Below, one piece after another: positions 55,074 through 63,401 of a DNA stretch of 64,000 bases (position 1 is its first letter; every line of letters starts with the position of its first letter). Location: contig NZ_CP130943.1 in assembly GCF_030656875.1 (NCBI RefSeq), forward strand, positions 930,001-994,000, in the 5' to 3' direction. Made by a program: the position numbers and the translations under genes. The notes under the pieces were generated by a model. It was given only the letters and a program-made list of their open reading frames with translations. It was not told the origin of the DNA and did not search any database. Source of the DNA: Prescottella sp. R16 (GTDB lineage: Bacteria; Actinomycetota; Actinomycetes; Mycobacteriales; Mycobacteriaceae).

Positions 55074-55968
55074 CACCGCCGAGCTTTTCGGGATTCACGA
55101 TGTCGTAGGCGGCCCACACGCGGCCGTCGCGGACGGTGAAGGCGGTGACCCGCCGCGGAAAACCGGGGTGGGTACCGTCGCCGGGGGAACCGTCACCGAG
55201 GAACCCGAGTCGGCCGTTGACGAGTACCGGGGTGGCCGACAGCAGAGCGTCGAGTCCGTACTTGCGGGCCAGGCCGATGAAGAACCGGGCCGAACGGTCG
55301 GCGCCGGTGACGACGTTGACGGCGGTCCGGGCGGTGCCGTTCGCGTCGCCGATCGTCACCGCATCCGGATGCAGCGCCGCGACCACGGCGTCGAGGTCGC
55401 CGCTCGCGAGTGCCGCCATCAACCGGCCCACGGCCTCGTCGTGCTCGGCCTCCGACGTCGGCGGGGGAGCGTCGGCCACGGCCCGGCGGGCCCGCGACGC
55501 GAGCTGCCGGGCGGCCGGGACGCTCAGGTCCAGGATCTCGGCGATCTCCCCGAACGGCACCGAGAAGCCGTCGTGCAGAACGAACGCCACCCGCTGGTCG
55601 GGGGTGAGCGTGTCCAGCACCACCATCGCCGCCATGCGGCTGTCCTCTTGCAGAACAACGAAATCCAGTGGATCCGGGGTGCGGGACGGCGTCAGGTCCG
55701 TGACGATCGGCTCGGGCAGCCACTGCCCGACGTACGTCTCCCGGCGCGCTGTGGCGGACCGCAGCCGGTCCAGGCAGATCCGTCCGACGACCGTCGTCAG
55801 CCACGCCCGCAGATCACGGATTGCGGTGGTGTCGGTGTCGGCGAGTCGCAACCACGCCTCCTGCACAGCGTCCTCGGCGTCGGACACGCTGCCGGTGAGC
55901 CGGTAGGCGGCCGACAGGAGATGCCGCCGGTGTTCCTCGAACGAGTCCACGAGCGTCGCCGTTCCCAT
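55045..55968 (-). CDS. ECF41-type RNA polymerase sigma factor (SigJ-like)
   Basis: The 307-residue protein has ECF region 2 (AAYRLTGSVSDAEDAVQEAWLRL, RDLRAWLTTVVGRICLDRLRSA), region 4 (LTPDQRVAFVLHDGFSVPFGEIAEILDLSVPAARQLASRARRAV) and a C-terminal SnoaL-like extension of about 110 residues. This is the ECF41/SigJ layout, in which the extension replaces an anti-sigma factor. The genomic partner next door and the promoter motif agree. The ATG has AGGATCGCGTC before it. M. tuberculosis SigJ is involved in peroxide survival; here this is only suggested. Confidence 0.88.
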   Translation of the reverse strand: MGTATLVDSFEEHRRHLLSAAYRLTGSVSDAEDAVQEAWLRLADTDTTAIRDLRAWLTTVVGRICLDRLRSATARRETYVGQWLPEPIVTDLTPSRTPDPLDFVVLQEDSRMAAMVVLDTLTPDQRVAFVLHDGFSVPFGEIAEILDLSVPAARQLASRARRAVADAPPPTSEAEHDEAVGRLMAALASGDLDAVVAALHPDAVTIGDANGTARTAVNVVTGADRSARFFIGLARKYGLDALLSATPVLVNGRLGFLGDGSPGDGTHPGFPRRVTAFTVRDGRVWAAYDIVNPEKLGGVRVSAPPPP

Positions 55969-56115
55969 GACGCGATCCTACGACCGGCCCGGCAGGGGAG
56001 GGGGTGCCGAATGGACGTTTGTTCCCTTTGTTACGCTGCTCACATTGATGTGATTCGCGGTAACGGACAGTGCTGACCGGCCGCCCGGACATCGGCAGGA
56101 CGGAGACCCGGCGGC

Positions 56116-57381
56116 GTGAACATGGTGTCCAAGCTGGCCAAGTGGCAGCTCGTGGCCTTCCTGATCCTCGGCATCGTCAGTGTCGTGTTCGTCGGGGCAC
56201 GCTACGCCCGGCTCGACCACCTCATGGGGTTCGGCCACTACCGCGTCTACGTCGACCTGGCCGCGTCCGGCGGCATCTTCTCCAATGCCGAGGTCACCTA
56301 CCGGGGTGTGCCGGTGGGACGGGTCGGCGACCTGGAACTGACCGCCGACGGCGTCCGAGTGGAACTACTGCTCGACGACGACGCACCCCGCGTCCCGGCA
56401 TCGGCGGCCGCAGTGGTCGCCAACCGGTCCGCGATCGGCGAACAGTACGTGGACCTGCAGCCCCCGACGGGGGACACCGGCGACGGCCCCCACCTCGTCG
56501 ACGGCGCCGTGATCGACCGCGACGACACCGCCGTTCCGACGCCCGTCGAAGACCTGATCGCATCGGTCGACGCCCTCGCCCGGTCGGTACCGACCGACGA
56601 CCTGCACACCGCCGTCACCGAACTCGGTGCGGCCTTCGACGGTCAGGGCGACAATCTGCGGATCGTCGTCGACTCGCTCGGCGCCCTCACCCGCGACGCC
56701 GCGGACGCGTTGCCGCAGACCCTCGACCTGATCTCCGACGGTCGCACCGTCCTCGACAGTCAGTCCGGGCAGTCGTCGGCGATCCGATCGTTCAGCGCCG
56801 ACCTCGACACGCTCGCCGCACAGCTGCGGTCGAGCGACCCGGACGTGCGCCGGCTGATCGGCACCGGCGGGGACACGACCGACGCGGTCGGTGCGCTCGT
56901 ACGCGACAGCGGCGCCGACCTCACGACAGTCCTGACGAACGTGCGGCAGTTGACGTCGCTCGCCCCGGGGCGAGAAGCGTTCCTGCAGACCGGATTGCAG
57001 CTGCTGCCTGCGCTTCCGGTGGCGGCGCGCGCCGTTGCCCCCGGTGACGGCACCATCCACTTCGGTCTCGTCCTGGAAACCAACAATCCCGCGCCGTGCA
57101 CGATCGGCTACGAGAGCACGTACCGCACGCTCGACGAAATGCGCAGGAACAACCCGGATTTCGACGACAGTCGTGACGACTTTCCGTTCTCCACCGACGT
57201 CCGCTGCCTCGCCCCGCAGGGCAGCCCCACCGGAGTGCGCAGCGCCGAACGCGCCGTCCTCGCCGACCCGTCGATCCCGCAGCCGTGGGACGACACCCCC
57301 AAGCGGGCGCCGGATTCGTTGAACCTCAACCCGATTGCAACGCAACTCGCGGCGCTGATGGGTGTCGTCCCGCCGGCGTGA
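56116..57381 (+). CDS. Orphan MCE-family protein
   Basis: The 421-residue protein has one N-terminal anchor helix (QLVAFLILGIVSVVFVGARYA), then an MCE domain (YRVYVDLAASGGIFSNAEVTYRGVPVGRVGDL, VVANRSAIGEQYVDLQPP), a long helical region and a C-terminal part typical of MceF-type proteins. MCE proteins form tunnels for lipid or sterol import in mycobacteria, usually in operons of six with YrbE permeases. Here no YrbE or other mce gene is adjacent. It may join a complex encoded elsewhere. The start is GTG at 56116 or ATG at 56122. Confidence 0.85.
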   Translation: MNMVSKLAKWQLVAFLILGIVSVVFVGARYARLDHLMGFGHYRVYVDLAASGGIFSNAEVTYRGVPVGRVGDLELTADGVRVELLLDDDAPRVPASAAAVVANRSAIGEQYVDLQPPTGDTGDGPHLVDGAVIDRDDTAVPTPVEDLIASVDALARSVPTDDLHTAVTELGAAFDGQGDNLRIVVDSLGALTRDAADALPQTLDLISDGRTVLDSQSGQSSAIRSFSADLDTLAAQLRSSDPDVRRLIGTGGDTTDAVGALVRDSGADLTTVLTNVRQLTSLAPGREAFLQTGLQLLPALPVAARAVAPGDGTIHFGLVLETNNPAPCTIGYESTYRTLDEMRRNNPDFDDSRDDFPFSTDVRCLAPQGSPTGVRSAERAVLADPSIPQPWDDTPKRAPDSLNLNPIATQLAALMGVVPPA

Positions 57382-57488
57382 CCCGGCGATCGCGACACAG
57401 CGGTCGATGCGGGCGCAGTTCGGCGGTTTCCTGCGAAATCGGCGCGACTGCGCGAGACTGGGACGACCCCTATGACAGGAGGTCACCC

Positions 57489-57671
57489 ATGGAACTCCGT
57501 GCGACCGGGTCGAAGCCCCTGAGCTTGCTGCTCTGGTGGGTCACACTGATGGTCATGGCAGCGGCGGTGCCGGCGTTCGCGGCATTCGTACTCATGGGCT
57601 CGGCGAGCCTCGCGGTGACGATCGGATTGATCACCGCAGGTGGTGTCGGCCTCGCGGCAGTGCTGATCTGA
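57489..57671 (+). CDS. Small two-helix membrane protein
   Basis: The 60-residue protein has two hydrophobic stretches (LLLWWVTLMVMAAAVPAFAAFVLM and LAVTIGLITAGGVGLAAVLI) after a short basic start. ACAGGAGGTCACCC gives a strong Shine-Dalgarno before the ATG. I do not recognise it. It converges with the DUF3239-like gene with a gap of 9 bp. Confidence 0.7.
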   Translation: MELRATGSKPLSLLLWWVTLMVMAAAVPAFAAFVLMGSASLAVTIGLITAGGVGLAAVLI

Positions 57672-57680
57672 CCGGTTCCG

Positions 57681-58349
57681 TCAGCGGAGCTCGCCGGGCA
57701 ACTCGGACGGGTCGAGGAGCACGAACTGCTGGTCCGCTGTGCGCACCTGCTCCGATGTCGCGATCTTCTTTTTCAGCAGGGCCCACTCGACGTCACCGAT
57801 CTGCGCCGTGGCCTTCGTGAGAACCGTGCTGTCACGGGTACCCCACGAGATCGGCATGAAACTCACCATCTGCCAGGTCTCACCGTTGGACCGGGACGTG
57901 CGGTCCCCCAGCACCGCCACCGACGGAACCTTGGCACCGACCCGGTACGCCTTGCCCGGGAGCGCCCGCACCGCCCTCGTCGCCAGCGCGTAACGCGGGC
58001 CGCCCGCGTCGGACTTGGCGATGTCGACCAGGGCGAGCAGCGTGTAGCCGCGTGGGCGGACCTCCGCGACGACGGCCGGGACCAGATCGCCCTGTGCGTA
58101 CAGGTCCTCGAGGCTCCCCACCTTGCGGGGCGTCCACACGACCATGAACAGCGACGTCAGCGCGCACACCGCGAGCACCACGCCGAGGATGTACGACCAC
58201 GGCTGCCCCAGGACGAACAGCCACGCCGCACCGCCGCCGAGGAGAACGGCCATCAGGCCCGCCGACCACTGCAGCCGGCGGATGTCGGAGAACGTCTCGT
58301 TGACGGATTTGGCGTGGTGCTTGTCGACGGGGAACTCGAAACGTCGCAC
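57681..58349 (-). CDS. DUF3239-like membrane protein
   Basis: The 222-residue protein has two membrane helices (LMAVLLGGGAAWLFVL and SYILGVVLAVCALTSLFMVVWTP, residues 32-70) followed by a cytoplasmic domain (GDLVPAVVAEVRPRGYTLLALVDIA, VSFMPISWGT). The pattern resembles DUF3239 proteins of Corynebacteriales; function is unknown. The start is GTG with AGGACATCTCACCC before it. It lies 12 bp downstream of the XPB helicase gene and may be in its operon. Confidence 0.72.
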   Translation of the reverse strand: MRRFEFPVDKHHAKSVNETFSDIRRLQWSAGLMAVLLGGGAAWLFVLGQPWSYILGVVLAVCALTSLFMVVWTPRKVGSLEDLYAQGDLVPAVVAEVRPRGYTLLALVDIAKSDAGGPRYALATRAVRALPGKAYRVGAKVPSVAVLGDRTSRSNGETWQMVSFMPISWGTRDSTVLTKATAQIGDVEWALLKKKIATSEQVRTADQQFVLLDPSELPGELR

Positions 58350-58361
58350 GGGTGAGATGTC

Positions 58362-60020
58362 CTATCCGATGGTCGGACCGAGCAGGTCGTCGGCGTCCGT
58401 GATCCGGTACGCGTAGCCCTGCTCGGCGAGGAAGCGTTGACGGTGGGCGGCGTACTCGGCGTCGAGCGTGTCCCGAGCGACCACCGAATAGAAGTGTGCC
58501 TGACCGCCGTCGTGCTTGGGACGCAGGAGTCGGCCCAACCGCTGCGCCTCCTCCTGCCGGGACCCGAACGTGCCCGACACCTGCACCGCCACCGACGCCT
58601 CCGGCAGGTCGATCGAGAAGTTCGCGACCTTGCTCACCACGAGTGTTCGGATCTCCCCGGACCGGAACCGGTCGAACAGGGCCTCACGTTCCTTGTTCCG
58701 CGTGGAACCCTGGATCACCGGCGCGTCCAGCTCGGCCCCCAGCTCCTCGAGTTGATCGAGGTAGGCGCCGATCACCAGCGTCGGAGCGTCCGGATGCCTG
58801 TCGAGGATCGACTTCACCACGGCGTGCTTGGTGCGCGCCGTCGAGCACAGCTTGTAGCGTTCGTCCGGCTCGGCCGTCGCGTACGCCATCCGCTCGGCGT
58901 CGGTGAGCGTCACCCGCACCTCGACACAGTCGGCGGGCGCGATCCAGCCCTGCGCCTCGATGTCCTTCCACGGCGCGTCGTACCGCTTGGGCCCGATCAG
59001 CGAGAACACGTCGCCCTCACGGCCGTCCTCCCGGACCAGCGTCGCGGTCAGACCGAGGCGGCGCCGGGACTGCAGGTCGGCGGTCATCCGGAACACCGGC
59101 GCGGGCAGCAGGTGCACCTCGTCGTAGATCACCAGGCCCCAGTCGCGGGAATCGAACAGCTCGAGGTGCTTGTACTCGCCCTTCGACTTGCGGGTGATCA
59201 CCTGATAGGTGGCGATGGTGACCGGGCGGATCTCCTTCTTCTCGCCCGAGTACTCGCCGATCTCCTCCTCGGTGAGCGAGGTGCGGGCGATCAGCTCCCG
59301 CTTCCACTGCCGGCCGGCGACGGTGTTGGTGACCAGGATCAGCGTCGTCGCCTTCGCCTTGGCCATCGCCGCGGCGCCCACCATCGTCTTGCCGGCGCCA
59401 CACGGCAGCACGACGACACCGGAGCCGCCGGCCCAGAACGAGTCGGCCGCCATCTCCTGATAGTCGCGCAGCTGCCAGTGGCCCTCCTCGAACGCGAGGT
59501 CGATGGGGTGGGCCTCGCCGTCGACGTAGCCGGCGAGATCCTCGGCCGGCCAGCCGATCTTGAGCAGCATCTGCTTGAGGTGCCCGCGCTCGGACGGGTG
59601 CACGATCACGGTGTCGTCGTCGATCTTCGCGCCCAGCATCGGGGCGATCTTCTTGTGGCGCATCACCTCGGTGAGCACCGCACGATCCAGGCTCACCAGT
59701 GTCAGCCCGTGCACCGGGCTCTTCACCAGCTGCAGCCGGCCGTACCGGGCCATCGTGTCGACGATGTCGACCAACAGCGGCTGCGGCACCGCGAAGCGGG
59801 AGAAGTTCACCAGCGCATCGACCACCTGCTCGGCGTCGTGCCCGGCGGCGCGCGCATTCCACAGCGCGAGCGGGGTGATCCGATACGTGTGCACGTGTTC
59901 CGGGGCGCGCTCCAGTTCCGCGAACGGTGCGATCGCCTGCCGTGCGTCGTTCGCACGCTCGTGATCCACCTCGAGCAGCAAAGTCTTGTCGGACTGGACG
60001 ATCAACGGGCCGTCGGTCAC
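58362..60020 (-). CDS. XPB/Rad25-type DNA helicase
   Basis: The 552-residue SF2 helicase has an N-terminal damage-recognition part, then motifs I (VVLPCGAGKTMVGAAAM), II (VIYDEVHLLPAP), III (GLTATLVREDGREGD, with the XPB RED triplet) and VI (RLGRLLRPK). It matches Rv0861c (Ercc3). Eukaryotic XPB opens DNA in repair and transcription; bacterial copies have 3'-5' helicase activity, and their role is less clear. GCGAGGAGGCACAC precedes the GTG at 60020. Confidence 0.93.
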   Translation of the reverse strand: MTDGPLIVQSDKTLLLEVDHERANDARQAIAPFAELERAPEHVHTYRITPLALWNARAAGHDAEQVVDALVNFSRFAVPQPLLVDIVDTMARYGRLQLVKSPVHGLTLVSLDRAVLTEVMRHKKIAPMLGAKIDDDTVIVHPSERGHLKQMLLKIGWPAEDLAGYVDGEAHPIDLAFEEGHWQLRDYQEMAADSFWAGGSGVVVLPCGAGKTMVGAAAMAKAKATTLILVTNTVAGRQWKRELIARTSLTEEEIGEYSGEKKEIRPVTIATYQVITRKSKGEYKHLELFDSRDWGLVIYDEVHLLPAPVFRMTADLQSRRRLGLTATLVREDGREGDVFSLIGPKRYDAPWKDIEAQGWIAPADCVEVRVTLTDAERMAYATAEPDERYKLCSTARTKHAVVKSILDRHPDAPTLVIGAYLDQLEELGAELDAPVIQGSTRNKEREALFDRFRSGEIRTLVVSKVANFSIDLPEASVAVQVSGTFGSRQEEAQRLGRLLRPKHDGGQAHFYSVVARDTLDAEYAAHRQRFLAEQGYAYRITDADDLLGPTIG

Positions 60021-60125
60021 GTGTGCCTCCTCGCAGACGGTAACCAGACCATTGTCCAGACCGCGGCGAGGTACCGCCACGTGGCGTCGCCGACGGTCAC
60101 CACGGCCCGGGCGTGGTGGAACGAC

Positions 60126-60166
60126 CGTGAAGGATCCCCGTACGTGGCGGACGGGGATCCTTCACG
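60126..60166 (-). terminator. 16-bp stem-loop after the small-protein operon
   Basis: CGTGAAGGATCCCCGT (60126-60141) pairs with 60151-60166. It lies just past the stop of the small gene at 60173 (minus strand) and before XPB, separating the two units. Confidence 0.8.
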
Positions 60167-60172
60167 ATCGAG

Positions 60173-60334
60173 TCAGCGGGGGGCGAGGGACTTCTTGGTG
60201 TCCATCACCTGCATCAGCGCCTCGGAAATTCCGGCGCGATAACCGACTTCCCGTTCGGTGAGTCCAACGGTGGTGTCGAGTTCGTTTTCCAGTCTCGCCT
60301 GAATTCGGTCCAGTGCGAGCAGGGTCCTCTTCAC
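60173..60334 (-). CDS. Very small protein (53 residues), third gene of small-protein operon
   Basis: The product begins VKRTLLALDRIQARLENEL and ends EALMQVMDTKKSLAPR. It is predicted to be mostly helical, with amphipathic pattern, and has no Cys. The GTG start at 60334 has AAGGA 8 bp before it. It follows the 66-residue protein by 31 bp and precedes a terminator. I do not recognise it. Confidence 0.65.
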   Translation of the reverse strand: MKRTLLALDRIQARLENELDTTVGLTEREVGYRAGISEALMQVMDTKKSLAPR

Positions 60335-60365
60335 AGTCGGGTCCTTGTCATTTTGTTCGGTTCTT

Positions 60366-60566
60366 TTATTTTCGGTCGGCGCCGATCGGAATTCCCGAAT
60401 GTTGTGCCCGTTCGTCGAGGACGAAGAGCCGCGCCGAGGCGATGCCGGATCTGAAGCCGTCCGACCCGGGTTCCGGCAGGTTCGCGCCGGGGAGCAGGTT
60501 CTCCAGCTTCCGGTGCAGCCGGTCCAGGATGTCGGGGGTGGCGTGAGAGATGGACTTGTGCGTCAT
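60366..60566 (-). CDS. Small protein (66 residues), second gene of small-protein operon
   Basis: The product starts MTHKSISHATPDILDRLHRKLENLLPG and ends SGIPIGADRK. A short amphipathic helix (ILDRLHRKLENLL) resembles that of the next gene. The Shine-Dalgarno is weak (GAGCGGACGCCCC), so it may be coupled to the gene 11 bp upstream. The function is not known. Confidence 0.6.
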   Translation of the reverse strand: MTHKSISHATPDILDRLHRKLENLLPGANLPEPGSDGFRSGIASARLFVLDERAQHSGIPIGADRK

Positions 60567-60577
60567 GGGGCGTCCGC

Positions 60578-60703
60578 TCAGCTGCGCTTGCGCTTCTTGA
60601 CGAGTTCGCCCACGTCTACGGCACGTTCCCTTTTTTCCGCGCGCTTTTCCTTGATCGACTGCGCAGATTTTTTGAGACTCTTACCCGGTTTTCTCTCGGC
60701 CAT
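60578..60703 (-). CDS. Small basic protein (41 residues), first gene of small-protein operon
   Basis: The product is very Lys/Arg-rich: MAERKPGKSLKKSAQSIKEK at the start, then RAEKRERAVDVGELVKKRKR. CAGGAGCGACA precedes the ATG. The charge suggests binding to nucleic acid or ribosome. The region upstream (60704-60780) is AT-rich (TTTTTTGGGAAATAGGATATGG on the minus strand covers the likely promoter), unusual for this DNA. Confidence 0.72.
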   Translation of the reverse strand: MAERKPGKSLKKSAQSIKEKRAEKRERAVDVGELVKKRKRS

Positions 60704-60780
60704 TGTCGCTCCTGAAGTCGAAGTGGCAATCACTCGATCGAGACCATATCCTATTTCCCAAAAAATGCCAGTCGCGCAGT

Positions 60781-63081
60781 TCAGTCCACGAGTGCGACGG
60801 ACGTGATCCGGTGCAGGGTGTACTGCCGGATCTCGCCCGTGTCGGGGTCGCGGGCGTCGAGTCGGCCGCCGCCGACGGACACGGGTGCCACGATGCGCTG
60901 TGACGCGATGCCCTGCGCGTCGACGTACCCGATCGTGACGGTCCGGCCCACCTGGGTGGCGGTCTGCAACAGCGTCATCGTCGCGGCGAGGGACGCGCGA
61001 CTGCCGTCGCTGCGCAGCCTGGCCCCGGTGGACGCGGCGGCCCGGTCCCCGGAGCGCAGCGACCGCACGAGCGTCGTGAGTTGTTCGTCGGTGGGGACGG
61101 CCGGCACCCGCACTCGGGAGACACGGGCGGCGGGGACGCGGGCGCCGCGCGGGCGCAGGTCCACGAGCGCGCCGCTGGAATCTTCTCCGGCGGGCGCGAA
61201 ACCGGCGGCCCGCAGCTCGGCCAGTACCTCGGAGAGGGGAGCCTGCGAGACGGCGACGGTGGGGGCGAGGGCCCGGAGCGCGAGTTGCTCGGCGATCGGC
61301 GACGACAGCACCTCGGTGAGCAGTGCCGGATCCTCGCAGCGGACGAACGATGCTGCGATCCCGGCCCGCAGCCGGCCGTGGCGTCGGGCGACGTCGTCGA
61401 TCAGATAGGTCAGCGACTGCGGGACCGGCGTCTTCGACCGGGTCGCGAACAGGGTGTGCAGGTCGGAGGCGCCGAGTCCGGCGTCGAGGGCCCGCCGGAT
61501 GCTCGCCTCCCCGATCCGGTACATCGATGCCGCACCCGCGGATTCGATGTCGGCGACGAGGGTGATCTGCTCGAGCAGATCGGGGACGAGGGGCCCCGGT
61601 GCGACGACGGTGAGGTCGGCCTGCACCAGCACGTAGTCGATCGGCTCGGGCAGTGCCGCATCCATCTCGGCTTCGGGGTCGCCGCCGTGCAGCAGCGCCT
61701 TGCCCGGAGACGACAGAGCGCCGTGCGCGACCAACCCGAGCGCCGTCGCCTCGGCGAGGGTGCGTTCGACGACGTGCGGTCCGAGCCGGCCCGCCCAGCG
61801 GGGACGACGCCATGCGAGGAGCCGGGCCGCGTCGGTGGCGGTGACGTCCCGGCCGCCGGCGTCGGCGAGCAGGTCGAGCAGCAGTCGCCGCTCGTGTGGG
61901 GAACCGGGGGAGCGGACCTCGTCGGACAGTGCCGAGATCGGCTTGTCGGCGGCGTCGCGGTGCCCGATCAGCCACGGCCGTCGCGGCAGCGTCGACCAGG
62001 CCCCGGCCAGAGTGGCCCACCGCCGGGCGGTCCCCGAGTTGGACCAGCCGTCGACGGCGGCCGTCGGCGCCCAGTACTCGTCCACGTCGGTGGCCGGTGC
62101 GGGGTCGGGGAGGCCGGACGCGATCAGTCCGGCGCCTGCGAGCAGTTCGAGCAACAGCCCGATCCGGGTCTCGTCGATACCGGTGCTCTTCGCCAGCCGG
62201 CGCAGTTCCCGAACCCCCAGACCGCCGGCCTTGAGCGTCGGCGCCGGTGCGTCGCCGAGCACGGCGATCAGGTCCTCGCAGTGCCGCACCAGTTCCAGCG
62301 CCTCGCCGGCGGCGGCCGCGTTGATCTCCGCCGGTTCACGGACACGGCCCGTCAGCGACGGTGGTGTCGGCGCGGTGGGGTCGTGGACGACCTCGCCGCG
62401 CAGCACCTGCCCCACGGACGTCGGCAACTCCACGGTCTCGGCGTCGATCCAGTGCAGCAGACCTCGGGCGAGGAGCCGCTGCACCGGCCGCTCGGGGGAC
62501 GTGCCGGGGGCAGCGTCGCGGGTGCGTCCGACGGGTGACGACCGCGCGAGCGTCGACAACAGTTCCCGTTCGGCCGGCTCGATGTCGTCGAGGGCGGCCC
62601 GGATCTCGTCCTCGCCGAGGGCGTCCGACGCCGTCTCCGCCCGCCCGACACGCCACGGGATCGCCTCGGCAGCGGCCGGAACGATCCGCAGGTGCTCGTC
62701 GTCACCCCACACCAGCGCGAGCGCCCGCAGCCGGGTGAGGGCCTTGTCGACGGACCGCTTCGGGGCGCGGCCGGTGAACGCGCCGGACACCGTCGTCCGC
62801 GGCACCGGCGTCCGGTCGGCGTGCGCGAGCGTGAGCACCTCGAGAACCCCGAACTCGAGGGTGTCGAGGGTGTCGGCGGCGCGCAGTACCGACGCCCGCT
62901 GCTCGGCCCGCCCGGCCAGCACCGCGCACGTCGCCGGCGGGGGTACCGCCAGGTCGGGTCGCAGCCGCAGCAGCGTGGCGAGGTCGGCGTCCTTGCGGCC
63001 GGTGAGCCAGTCGGTGAGGGTCGCGGTCACCGCGGGTCCGGTGGTGTCGGGAGTGTCCGCTGTGCCATGAGGAGAGATCAT
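60781..63081 (-). CDS. Helicase-associated domain protein (Rv0862c-like)
   Basis: The 766-residue protein matches the family found beside XPB in actinobacteria (Rv0862c). It carries winged-helix-like repeats (TLDTLEFGVLEVLTLAHAD, ELRRLAKSTGIDETRIGLLLELLAGAGLI), a helicase-C-like middle region (EPIDYVLVQADLTVVAPGPL, ESAGAASMYRIGEASIRRALDAG), and a WYL-like C-terminal part (VTIGYVDAQGIASQRIVAPVSV, YTLHRITSVALVD). It lacks helicase motifs I and II. A role as partner of XPB is inferred from neighbourhood. The ATG at 63081 has only a weak AGGCG before it. Confidence 0.85.
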   Translation of the reverse strand: MISPHGTADTPDTTGPAVTATLTDWLTGRKDADLATLLRLRPDLAVPPPATCAVLAGRAEQRASVLRAADTLDTLEFGVLEVLTLAHADRTPVPRTTVSGAFTGRAPKRSVDKALTRLRALALVWGDDEHLRIVPAAAEAIPWRVGRAETASDALGEDEIRAALDDIEPAERELLSTLARSSPVGRTRDAAPGTSPERPVQRLLARGLLHWIDAETVELPTSVGQVLRGEVVHDPTAPTPPSLTGRVREPAEINAAAAGEALELVRHCEDLIAVLGDAPAPTLKAGGLGVRELRRLAKSTGIDETRIGLLLELLAGAGLIASGLPDPAPATDVDEYWAPTAAVDGWSNSGTARRWATLAGAWSTLPRRPWLIGHRDAADKPISALSDEVRSPGSPHERRLLLDLLADAGGRDVTATDAARLLAWRRPRWAGRLGPHVVERTLAEATALGLVAHGALSSPGKALLHGGDPEAEMDAALPEPIDYVLVQADLTVVAPGPLVPDLLEQITLVADIESAGAASMYRIGEASIRRALDAGLGASDLHTLFATRSKTPVPQSLTYLIDDVARRHGRLRAGIAASFVRCEDPALLTEVLSSPIAEQLALRALAPTVAVSQAPLSEVLAELRAAGFAPAGEDSSGALVDLRPRGARVPAARVSRVRVPAVPTDEQLTTLVRSLRSGDRAAASTGARLRSDGSRASLAATMTLLQTATQVGRTVTIGYVDAQGIASQRIVAPVSVGGGRLDARDPDTGEIRQYTLHRITSVALVD

Positions 63082-63142
63082 CGCCTATGAGATTAGTGAC
63101 CTGGGCTGTACCACGGCGCCGGCTCCTGCCAAGATGGGCGAC

Positions 63143-63331
63143 GTGGCTAACAATTCGAAGAAGCACTATGTCGATCCAGGGTGGCCGGACGTTGCGGACG
63201 GTGACCACGCGGTGACCGAACTGTCGTCCAGCCGTGCAGGCAACCTCTCGCCGTTCGGTGAGGAGACGGAGTTCCCGCTGCCGGTGGAATCCCTGCCTTA
63301 CGTGCATCCGCACACCGTGATCAACCGCTGA
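63143..63331 (+). CDS. Small conserved protein (Rv0863-like position)
   Basis: The 62-residue protein starts with GTG at 63143 (VANNSKKHYVDPGWPDVADG) and ends FPLPVESLPYVHPHTVINR. An ATG at 63134 would add three residues. It is divergent from the helicase-associated gene, in the same place as Rv0863 in M. tuberculosis. It has many Pro and acidic residues and no membrane segment. Function is not known. Confidence 0.75.
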   Translation: MANNSKKHYVDPGWPDVADGDHAVTELSSSRAGNLSPFGEETEFPLPVESLPYVHPHTVINR

Positions 63332-63345
63332 CGCGCACACGACGC

Positions 63346-63383
63346 GAAGAGGGCCCCTCACCTTTCGGTGAGGGGCCCTCTTC
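63346..63383. terminator. 17-bp stem-loop between convergent genes
   Basis: GAAGAGGGCCCCTCACC (63346-63362) pairs with 63367-63383 across TTTC. It serves the small gene on the plus strand and the Rpf gene on the minus strand. Confidence 0.9.
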
Positions 63384-63401
63384 CACGTCTGACGTGGTGG
63401 T

